This document shows, one piece after another, positions 1 to 5,273 of a stretch of 5,360 nt of DNA. The DNA comes from Candidatus Atribacteria bacterium (GTDB lineage Bacteria > Atribacterota > Atribacteria > Atribacterales > Atribacteraceae): contig JAGPGC010000088.1 of the NCBI GenBank assembly GCA_018056205.1, positions 1 to 5,360 of the forward strand, read 5' to 3'. Under the pieces are notes generated by a model. It did no database searches. It was not told the origin of the DNA and saw only the letters and a program-made list of their open reading frames with translations. Position 1 is the first letter of the stretch. Each line of letters starts with the position of its first letter. Made by a program: the position numbers and the translations under genes.

Positions 1-138
1 TAAAACATCAGCATTGAGCTTAAACGAAGATAAAACCATCCAAATAAAAGGTATTAGATAGATAATTCCAATAACAAACAAAACCAAGTTCAAAATAATG
101 GCTGCTATCTTCAATTTACCCTTTTTTACAAATTGCAA
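1..138 (-). CDS. Sugar ABC transporter permease, MalG-type (CUT1), 5' part only
   Basis: This is the amino-terminal 46 codons of an inner-membrane permease; the rest lies beyond the left edge. The visible protein has a short basic cytoplasmic start (QFVKKGKLK), then a hydrophobic first membrane segment at about residues 11-36, ending in IPFIWMVLSSFK. That segment followed by a P-F-x-W-M-x-x-x-S-F-K turn is typical of MalG/UgpE-type permeases. It sits just after the MalF-type gene in the usual CUT1 order, with a gap of 36 nt. No in-frame ATG is available. I chose the TTG at 138-136 because a GGGGAG ribosome binding site (154-149) lies 10 nt upstream. An in-frame GTG at 147-145 is the alternative, but the same site would be only 1 nt from it. 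The family is fairly sure; the exact start is not. Confidence 0.8.
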   Translation of the reverse strand, partial: MQFVKKGKLKIAAIILNLVLFVIGIIYLIPFIWMVLSSFKLNADVL

Positions 139-174
139 CCCGACCACTCTCCCCAAATAAATAAATATAAATGA

Positions 175-1077
175 TTAGATTTCTGCTTCTGAACTAAAGA
201 TTCTTAACTGGATAATAGAAAAGATAAACAATGTTAAAAAGAACATTACGGAAATTGCTGCCGAATAGCCAAACTTGGTGTATTCAAAAGCTTCTTTATA
301 AATTAAGAGAGTTAAAACTTCGGTCGAACGGCTAGGCCCTCCACCAGTCATAACATATTGCAGAGCGAAAGTCCCAAAAGAAAATATTGCGCATGATACA
401 AAAACTAAAATTAAAGTATTTTTTAAAAGGGGCAGAGTTATGTGTATGAGGCGTCTCCAAAAGCCTGCTCCATCTATTTTTGCGGCTTCATAATAAACAT
501 CGGGAATATTTAATAACCCGGCGATAAACATGACCATATAGTAACCAGTATATTTCCAAACATTTACTAAAACCATAGCATAGGGAGCAACTTTTATTGA
601 TGTTAGCCAAGGAATATTCCAGCCAAAAATATCCAGAAAAATCACCGAAAGTAATCCGGTACTTTGGAACATAAATTTCCAAACTACAGCAATTGCTACC
701 ATAGGAAGAACAACCGGGAGGAAAATCATTGATTGATAAAATTGTTTAAACCAGCATAGCTTGCTGGTGAAAGCCAACGAAAGCCAAAAAGAAATAAACA
801 TGAGAAGAACAACGCTGAGAAAAGTAAATTTGAGCGTAATAGCATAAGAGTTCCAGAATCTTTTGGTTGAAAATAATTTAATGAAATTCTTTAATCCAAT
901 AAATATTGGTGATCCGGCAAAATTCCATTCAAATAATGAGAGACGAAAAGCATCGACCATGGGATAAATAAGAAATATTGAAAACAGTAGGAGGGTTGGA
1001 AGAATAAAAATATACCCTTGTTTTTGTAATCGATCATAGTAATGGTTTTTTTGAATTCCTTGGCTTTTCTTCTTCAT
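175..1077 (-). CDS. Sugar ABC transporter permease, MalF/UgpA-type (CUT1)
   Basis: This 300-residue inner-membrane protein should form, with the MalG-type partner downstream, the channel of a carbohydrate importer. Six hydrophobic segments are visible, at roughly residues 21-43, 80-104, 113-135, 163-187, 219-240 and 270-292. The cytoplasmic EAA loop that docks on the ATPase is clear at about 197-216 (EAAKIDGAGFWRR, then ITLP). After it comes the TGGGP-(S)-x-STEVL stretch (244-255), a hallmark of MalF-type sugar permeases. The length is typical of UgpA/LacF-like members, which lack the long periplasmic domain of E. coli MalF. The ATG at 1077 is preceded by a strong purine-rich site (GGAGGAGGG, 1097-1089) and a closer GGGAAG (1086-1081). 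The gene follows the binding-protein gene after 66 nt and is probably cotranscribed. The transported sugar cannot be told from the sequence. Confidence 0.95.
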   Translation of the reverse strand: MKKKSQGIQKNHYYDRLQKQGYIFILPTLLLFSIFLIYPMVDAFRLSLFEWNFAGSPIFIGLKNFIKLFSTKRFWNSYAITLKFTFLSVVLLMFISFWLSLAFTSKLCWFKQFYQSMIFLPVVLPMVAIAVVWKFMFQSTGLLSVIFLDIFGWNIPWLTSIKVAPYAMVLVNVWKYTGYYMVMFIAGLLNIPDVYYEAAKIDGAGFWRRLIHITLPLLKNTLILVFVSCAIFSFGTFALQYVMTGGGPSRSTEVLTLLIYKEAFEYTKFGYSAAISVMFFLTLFIFSIIQLRIFSSEAEI

Positions 1078-1143
1078 TTTCTTCCCTACCCTCCTCCGCT
1101 AAAAGATGTCTGAGGTTTATTTTAAAAAGTTTTTGGAATCTAT

Positions 1144-2412
1144 CTATCCAAGAATATCGGTTAATTCTTCCTTCAATATTTTCAAAGATTCCTCGTTCGA
1201 CATTCCCCCGAAGATAACACGACGGATAGCTTCTCCAACAGCATCTTGAGTTTCACTGAATTTTGGAGAAGCAAGAAGAGCAGCACCTTTCCGTCTTTCT
1301 GCGTCAAAAACGTCATTGTTGAGAATATATTTATTCGCAAGGGCAGGATCTAAAGATTTTCGGGGTTGATAGTATCCATGTTCTATAAAGGCCTCGGGTT
1401 GGCTTGCTAAATGGTCAAGCCATTTCCAAGCCCATTCTTTATTCTTACTCTGCTCTGCTACGAACACACAGTAACCATAAACAGGGCCACCGATATCTTT
1501 TCCATCTTCAAAACGTGGATAGGGTATCGGTGCGACATCTTCTCGAGCCACCGAATAGCTGTCAAGAACACCCCAATACCAGCTTCCACCAGTGAGAAAC
1601 GTGCTGGTAAGACCATTGCCAAATCCTTCTCTTTCATCATCAAACAAGCCAGGATTAAAGATACCATCCTTGGTGGCGAAATTGGTAAAAGTTGTCAAGG
1701 CTTCCAGGGCTTCAGGTGTATCCAAACTATCCATTAACCCTTGTTCAGTTGGCCAATCTAACCCTTTTTGTTCCATAAAACTGTGAAGAACTAAAAAGGG
1801 GAAAACTGATGCTTTCAGGTTAATAGCAAAGCCGTTTCTGACAATTACGTCATTTTGACGAACCGTCATCTTGCTACAAACATCGACAAACTCTTTCCAG
1901 GTTTTAGGGATATTGGTTTTTGGATCTAAACCAGCTTCCTTCAGGTGGGCGGTATTAATCCATGCTACATAACTGCTCATTTCAAAGGGGATACCGTAGT
2001 ATTTTCCATTGTAAAAACCGCCGGTTTTTTGCAAGGCCCCTTCTTCCCACATATCGAGAACTTCTTCAATGGTTTCTTTGCCAAATGCGGAAGGCATTAT
2101 TTCAGCACATAAACCATTTGCCATAAACCATGCTGACTGCATATTAGGCATGGCAAAAGTATCCATTCCTCCTCCTCCGAGAAGTGCGGTCCTAACCTTG
2201 GTGGGCATGTCAGGATCGGCAAAAAACATGATTTCTACATTTACATTGGGATACTTTTCCATAAAAGTTTTGGCAGCTCTTGCATTAATTTCATCGTAGG
2301 GAGGTTGAGACCAGTGATAATGAACGATATTAATCTTTTCTTCTTGAGCCCATACCATAGAAACCGAAATCAACAAAAACAATACAGTAAAAAACACAAT
2401 TAATTTCTTCAC
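1144..2412 (-). CDS. Extracellular sugar-binding protein of a CUT1 ABC importer (MalE/UgpB-like)
   Basis: This 422-residue protein should capture a sugar or oligosaccharide in the periplasm and deliver it to the two permeases encoded just downstream. Residues 1-22 form a signal peptide: KK, a hydrophobic core, then VWA before Q23. There is no lipobox cysteine, so it is predicted to be soluble and periplasmic. The mature part fits solute-binding family 1: an early beta strand (KINIVHYHW, 26-34), the glycine-rich GGGGMDTF (79-86), GKYYGIPFEMSSYVAW (136-151) then AGLD (160-163), TWKEF (171-175), an aromatic patch GGSWYWG (275-281), and the carboxy-lobe GGPVYGYCVFVAEQSKNKEWAWKWL (308-332 region). 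Aromatic-rich patches suit sugar stacking. The start is GTG, not ATG: AAGGAGG lies 10 nt upstream, and KKLIVFF follows directly as a signal-peptide start. The stop is TAG. The ligand is unknown. Confidence 0.93.
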   Translation of the reverse strand: MKKLIVFFTVLFLLISVSMVWAQEEKINIVHYHWSQPPYDEINARAAKTFMEKYPNVNVEIMFFADPDMPTKVRTALLGGGGMDTFAMPNMQSAWFMANGLCAEIMPSAFGKETIEEVLDMWEEGALQKTGGFYNGKYYGIPFEMSSYVAWINTAHLKEAGLDPKTNIPKTWKEFVDVCSKMTVRQNDVIVRNGFAINLKASVFPFLVLHSFMEQKGLDWPTEQGLMDSLDTPEALEALTTFTNFATKDGIFNPGLFDDEREGFGNGLTSTFLTGGSWYWGVLDSYSVAREDVAPIPYPRFEDGKDIGGPVYGYCVFVAEQSKNKEWAWKWLDHLASQPEAFIEHGYYQPRKSLDPALANKYILNNDVFDAERRKGAALLASPKFSETQDAVGEAIRRVIFGGMSNEESLKILKEELTDILG

Positions 2413-2580
2413 TTATTTTAATCCTCCTTGGTTATTAAAAAATAGAATTCTTACCTTTTTATAACTCAGGATTCTAAAACTTCTTTCTACTTACTATTAA
2501 CTACCCTCCCTTCTTAATGATATAAAAAATTTTTAGAAAATTTTGATAATGATTTTAAATCAACACTCATTTTCATTCTC
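2413..2580 (-). promoter_or_regulatory. Leader of the CUT1 binding-protein gene with hairpin and T-tract
   Basis: This AT-rich untranslated leader contains, in minus-strand order, a 13-nt near-palindrome TGATTTTAAATCA (2562-2550) close to the predicted transcription start. Nearer the gene is an AU-rich hairpin: TAGAATCCT (2476-2468) can pair with AGG (2456-2454) and ATTCTA (2448-2443), with a bulge between. A run of six T follows directly (2442-2437), then the AAGGAGG ribosome binding site (2429-2423). The hairpin is weak and could be an attenuator, a stabilising 5' structure or chance. No riboswitch class is recognisable. Confidence 0.3.
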
Positions 2581-2608
2581 TTAATATTTCAAAAACAGGG
2601 ATTGTCAA
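2581..2608 (-). promoter_or_regulatory. Sigma70-like promoter for the CUT1 importer genes
   Basis: Reading the minus strand, a perfect -35 box TTGACA (2608-2603) is followed after 16 nt by TATTAA (2586-2581). Transcription would start near 2574, giving a leader of about 160 nt before the GTG of the binding-protein gene. The promoter lies just downstream of the isomerase-like gene, so the importer can be expressed independently of it. Not tested experimentally. Confidence 0.6.
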
Positions 2609-2672
2609 GTCGCTACTTTCCTTGCATTGATAGCAGAAGATAATTGTTTTCATAGTCACCTGGTGTTAGGAG

Positions 2673-3716
2673 TTAGTGTGAACATTTTACTTTCATTATG
2701 AGTTCGAGGACATACATCTCAAGTGCTTCGTAGTTTCTTTCCTCCACACATTTCTTTTGGTAATTATAATCAAATTTGCTCACTTTGTCTTCAAGCATTT
2801 TGACAATTTTGAGACTATTATAAAGGTGACGATAACAATCTTCGATTTTCTGAGTTCTCATAGCTTTTACATCAAGACCAACATATTCTCCGTTTTCACT
2901 ATAATGGTTTTCGACTAGAATTTTTATCTGATTAAATGCCTGTCTTAAGTTCTCCACCCCAAAGGTTTTGTCTTGATCATACTTTATACCATTTTGATCG
3001 TTGAGATGAACGCTCCAAAGCTTTTTGTTGGCAAGTCCAAAGGCGATCTCATTAGCAGGATCGAGTCCTGCTAATATCGCATGAGCGCTTTCTAATAAGG
3101 CTCCTACTCGATCAGGATCGATGGTTTTATACGATAAAGCAATGGCATGACCAATGGTAGGACAAAAACTCCTATCTATTGGCTCATTTGGTTTAGTTTC
3201 AATAAGGACTCGGATGTTCTTATCATATTCAAGCATCTTATTTATGGCTGCAACGATACGATTCACTGAAAGAATGGGATCTTTGCTTTCATAACAGAGG
3301 GTACCTTCTCTGGCTAACCAAAGAACAATTTTATTACATCCCAATTCATTGGCAATATCTACCGATCTCATGGCCCTCCATAGGGCAAACTCTCGGTCTT
3401 TAGGATCATTCGAGGTAAAACCCCCATCAATTGTTTTAGGGTCCATCCATAATCGTGGTGCCACAAATTCGGCTTTTAATCCGTTGTCATTTAATACTTT
3501 TCGGATTTCTTTGGCTTTTTGCTTAATGGCTTTATCCGAAAGGTCATTCATATCTGGTACGACATCATCATCGTGAAATTGAACTGCATCAAAACCGATT
3601 TCTTTGAATTTCCGGATCTTCTCAATTAATGGTATGCTTTCTCTTACTGGGGGTCCAAAAGCGTCTGCTCCCTCATGGACGTTCCAAGGACCAACTGAAA
3701 ATTTAAAGCTCGACAT
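2673..3716 (-). CDS. Xylose-isomerase-like TIM-barrel sugar isomerase/epimerase
   Basis: This 347-residue cytoplasmic enzyme aligns by eye along its length with class I (Streptomyces-type) xylose isomerase, which interconverts aldose and ketose using two divalent metals. Matching blocks in order are the VGPW start (W11), FHDDD (47-51, catalytic His48 and D51), IDGGFTSND (96-104), VLWLAREG (131-138), IETKPNEP (172-179; E173 and K175), PTIGHA (186-191), LESAHAILAGLD (208-219; E209 and H212), YDQDKTFG (246-253; D247 and D249) and LDVKAMRT (281-288; D282). One metal ligand differs: the HIDLNGQ block reads VHLNDQ, so the Asp is His237. The substrate-pocket Phe is Trp90. The protein is about 40 residues shorter than typical class I enzymes, mainly in the carboxy-terminal arm. 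The ATG at 3716 has a GGGGAG site 7-8 nt upstream. Fold assignment is strong; substrate and even reaction type are uncertain, so I give no xylA symbol. It is co-oriented with the CUT1 genes. Confidence 0.85.
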   Translation of the reverse strand: MSSFKFSVGPWNVHEGADAFGPPVRESIPLIEKIRKFKEIGFDAVQFHDDDVVPDMNDLSDKAIKQKAKEIRKVLNDNGLKAEFVAPRLWMDPKTIDGGFTSNDPKDREFALWRAMRSVDIANELGCNKIVLWLAREGTLCYESKDPILSVNRIVAAINKMLEYDKNIRVLIETKPNEPIDRSFCPTIGHAIALSYKTIDPDRVGALLESAHAILAGLDPANEIAFGLANKKLWSVHLNDQNGIKYDQDKTFGVENLRQAFNQIKILVENHYSENGEYVGLDVKAMRTQKIEDCYRHLYNSLKIVKMLEDKVSKFDYNYQKKCVEERNYEALEMYVLELIMKVKCSH

Positions 3717-3740
3717 TGTAACACTCCCCTTTTTTATTTA

Positions 3741-3799
3741 TTTTACCATGATTTATCCCTTTTCTCTTGGTAAAAAAAATCGGTAAAAGTTTACTTTTA
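3741..3799. promoter_or_regulatory. Cluster of GGTAAA half-sites, possible LacI/GalR-family operator
   Basis: Three copies of the heptamer GGTAAAA or its complement occur: TTTTACC at 3741-3747, and GGTAAAA at 3769-3775 and 3782-3788. The first two form an 8-bp inverted repeat (TTTTACCA / TGGTAAAA) with a 19-nt spacer. The third lies within GTAAA-AG-TTTAC (3783-3794), a palindrome close to the GTAAACGTTTAC-like operators of LacI/GalR sugar regulators. It overlaps a second palindrome, TAAAAGT-TT-ACTTTTA (3784-3799). The position between divergent sugar genes suits a shared operator. The binding protein is unknown and no regulator gene is in the window. Confidence 0.4.
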
Positions 3800-3838
3800 T
3801 TACTCAAAAACGATTTAGTTGAATTTCCAGAATAAAAA

Positions 3839-3868
3839 TTGACTTTAAAAAATGAATTAGGATAAAAT
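3839..3868 (+). promoter_or_regulatory. Sigma70-like promoter for the CUT2 binding-protein operon
   Basis: TTGACT (3839-3844) and TAAAAT (3863-3868) are separated by 18 nt in AT-rich flanks. Transcription would start near 3875, giving a leader of about 230 nt. A second, weaker pair TTGAAA (3950-3955) and TAAATT (3972-3977), 16 nt apart, could start a shorter transcript near 3984. Confidence 0.5.
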
Positions 3869-4065
3869 GAGTCTAAGGTTTTTATTGTTTATTTTTAAAT
3901 GATTTCTTTTGAAAATAAAAAGCTTATTAGGGAGAAAGGGGGACGTTTTTTGAAATTTTAACTAAAACGAATAAATTGCTTTAAATGGAGGTGATAAAAG
4001 TTAGCATAAGTATAACTTAAATTACCAGAATTCTTTTATAGATGGGAATGAAGATAATGCAGGTG

Positions 4066-4103
4066 AAATATTGTTTTTCAATATTTTTTTGAGGAGGATG
4101 AAA
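4066..4103 (+). promoter_or_regulatory. AU hairpin with T-tract and strong ribosome binding site before the CUT2 binding-protein gene
   Basis: AAATATTG (4066-4073) and CAATATTT (4079-4086) are perfect complements around a five-T loop, and the T-run continues to 4090. GAGGAGG (4091-4097) follows at once, 6 nt before the ATG at 4104; this spacing decides the start. The hairpin resembles a weak intrinsic terminator or attenuator but has only two G-C pairs, so it may simply stabilise or expose the translation start. Confidence 0.35.
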
Positions 4104-5111
4104 ATGAAAAGATTTAAACTCTTATTATTGCTTACAATGGTATTGTTATTGACATTTTCCTTTTTTACAGTTGCCGAGGCGGATGACACTGATTTTGAAA
4201 TTGTTATGGTTGTCAAGCTCGAAGGAGTTGCCTGGTTTGATAATATGAGACTGGGTGTGGAAGAATTTGCCAAGGAAACCGGTGTTAATGCCTATCAAAT
4301 TGGTGCTGCTACTGCTGACCCAGCGTCACAGATTGCCTTAATTGAGGACCTAATCGCCAAAAAGGTAGATGCCATTATTGTTGTACCAAATGACCCAGTA
4401 GCATTGGAGCCGGTATTTAAAAAGGCTAATGATGCTGGAATTCTTACTTTTACCCATGAAGCATCAAACCAAAAACAAGTGACCTTCGATATTGAAGCTT
4501 TTGACAATGAAGCCTATGGAAGACATATGATGGATGTAATGGCCAAGGATTTAAATTACGAAGGTGAATATGCCTGTTTTGTCGGGCACCTCACTTCAAC
4601 GACCCATAATGAATGGGTTGATGCAGAAATTGCCCAACAAAAAGAAAAATACCCGAATATGAAATTAGTCACCGATCGGATTGAAGAACAAGAAAATCAA
4701 CAAATTGCCTATGAAAAAACTTTAGAATTATTAAGAACCTATCCAAATCTTAAAGGCATTATGGGGAGTGCCATGAGCACAGTTCCTGGAGCTGCTTTGG
4801 CTATTGAAGAAAAAGGTCTTATTGGCAAGGTTGGAGCCTATGGAACTTGCCTTCCCTCAGTTGCCTATGATTACTTAAAAAATGGCGCGGCGAAGTCAAT
4901 CCATTTTTGGATTCCTGCTGATGCCGGATATGTATCCTGCAAGGTAGCCTGGGAAGTTCTTAAAGGAAACGAGATTAAAGAAGGCATGAATTTAGGAAAG
5001 CCCGGCTATGAAAGCATTACCATTAAGAAAAATCAATATGGTTTCCCAGTAATTTATGGTCAAGCTTGGCATGATGTTACTGCCGAAAACGTTGACGATT
5101 ACAATTTATAA
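4104..5111 (+). CDS. Periplasmic sugar-binding protein of a CUT2 ABC importer (RbsB/RhaS/LsrB-like)
   Basis: This 335-residue protein belongs to the Peripla_BP_4 fold, the type that binds monosaccharides such as ribose or rhamnose, and AI-2 in LsrB. Residues 1-26 are a signal peptide (KRFK, a long Leu-rich core, then AEA before D27) without a lipobox. The mature part starts with a beta strand and ligand-loop region FEIVMVVKLEGVAWFDNM (31-48). It continues with ADPASQIALIEDLIAKKVDAIIVVPNDP (71-98), AGILTFTHEAS (111-121), a second-lobe GHLTSTTHNEW (161-171), and a carboxy-terminal PADAGYVSCKVAWEVLKG (271-288). Overall it looks closest to LsrB/RhaS-type proteins, but the AI-2 contacts I recall from LsrB are not conserved, so the ligand is probably another sugar. 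The frame stays open upstream to 4071; I chose the ATG at 4104 because GAGGAGG (4091-4097) lies 6 nt before it, whereas the ATG at 4098 abuts that site. An ATPase gene follows. Confidence 0.92.
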   Translation: MKRFKLLLLLTMVLLLTFSFFTVAEADDTDFEIVMVVKLEGVAWFDNMRLGVEEFAKETGVNAYQIGAATADPASQIALIEDLIAKKVDAIIVVPNDPVALEPVFKKANDAGILTFTHEASNQKQVTFDIEAFDNEAYGRHMMDVMAKDLNYEGEYACFVGHLTSTTHNEWVDAEIAQQKEKYPNMKLVTDRIEEQENQQIAYEKTLELLRTYPNLKGIMGSAMSTVPGAALAIEEKGLIGKVGAYGTCLPSVAYDYLKNGAAKSIHFWIPADAGYVSCKVAWEVLKGNEIKEGMNLGKPGYESITIKKNQYGFPVIYGQAWHDVTAENVDDYNL

Positions 5112-5210
5112 TCCATAAAATTTTATTAAGCAAAATCAAATATCTTTCTTTTAAAAAAATGCACCATGAAAAGAATACTTGAATGCTCTTAACTGGAGAA
5201 AAGAAGTGAA

Positions 5211-5262
5211 TAAAATAAGTGAGTTGGGTTATTAAGAACTTTCCCCCAACTCACTTATTTTA
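5211..5262 (+). terminator. 18-bp perfect hairpin between binding-protein and ATPase genes, possible partial terminator
   Basis: The left arm 5211-5228 (ending GTGAGTTGGG) is fully complementary to the right arm 5245-5262 (starting CCCAACTCAC), with a 16-nt loop. The outer part is an A-rich/T-rich pairing, and the right arm ends TTATTTTA, an imperfect U-tract. In CUT2 operons such a structure after the binding-protein gene commonly reduces read-through or protects the upstream mRNA, so that more binding protein than ATPase is made. Here the ribosome binding site of the ATPase gene starts at the edge of the hairpin. I favour a leaky terminator or mRNA stabiliser over a full stop. Confidence 0.6.
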
Positions 5263-5273
5263 GAAGGGATAAA

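Larger units (their letters stand above)
3717..4103. other. Divergent intergenic control region between the isomerase-like gene and the CUT2 genes
   Basis: This 387-nt stretch holds no convincing protein gene. From left to right it contains the ribosome binding site of the isomerase-like gene, a cluster of GGTAAA half-sites (3741-3799), the plus-strand promoter (3839-3868), and a leader of about 230 nt. In the leader lie an unattached perfect Shine-Dalgarno (3987-3995), a 6-bp hairpin (3998-4018) and an AU hairpin with T-tract (4066-4090). I could not find a convincing promoter for the isomerase-like gene on the minus strand, although one must lie here or in the plus-strand leader's antisense. 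Confidence 0.7.

Noticed and set aside
1404..1786. Plus-strand open frames opposite the CUT1 binding-protein gene
   Set aside because: They lie wholly inside a well-supported gene on the other strand, have no recognisable motifs, and lack credible ribosome binding sites.
2520..2560. AT-rich AAAAATTTTT-type short palindromes
   Set aside because: Expected by chance in sequence of this composition, and not arranged as a stem with a credible loop.
2609..2672. Possible terminator after the isomerase-like gene
   Set aside because: Only very short complementary segments (CACC/GGTG with almost no loop, GCTA/TAGC) were found and no T-run follows, so no terminator is called.
3349..3786. Plus-strand open frames opposite the isomerase-like gene and its upstream region
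   Set aside because: They are reflections of the real minus-strand gene; their composition is not protein-like and no start signals were seen.
3717..3860. Minus-strand promoter for the isomerase-like gene
   Set aside because: Candidates such as TTCAAC with TAATAA (15-nt spacer) or a T-run with TAAATC match the consensus poorly; none was good enough to annotate.
4042..4092. 16-codon frame from ATG 4042 ending with TGA in the ribosome binding site of the binding-protein gene
   Set aside because: It has no ribosome binding site of its own and covers the AU hairpin; nothing supports translation, so it is not called as a gene.
4071..4103. Longer upstream start of the CUT2 binding protein (ATG 4071, adding 11 residues)
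   Set aside because: The added residues would spoil the signal peptide start, no ribosome binding site precedes 4071, and GAGGAGG at 4091-4097 is well placed for the ATG at 4104.
4022..4507. Minus-strand open frames opposite the CUT2 binding-protein gene
   Set aside because: They overlap the signal peptide and first lobe of a clear plus-strand gene, with Ser/Thr-rich shadow composition and no motifs.
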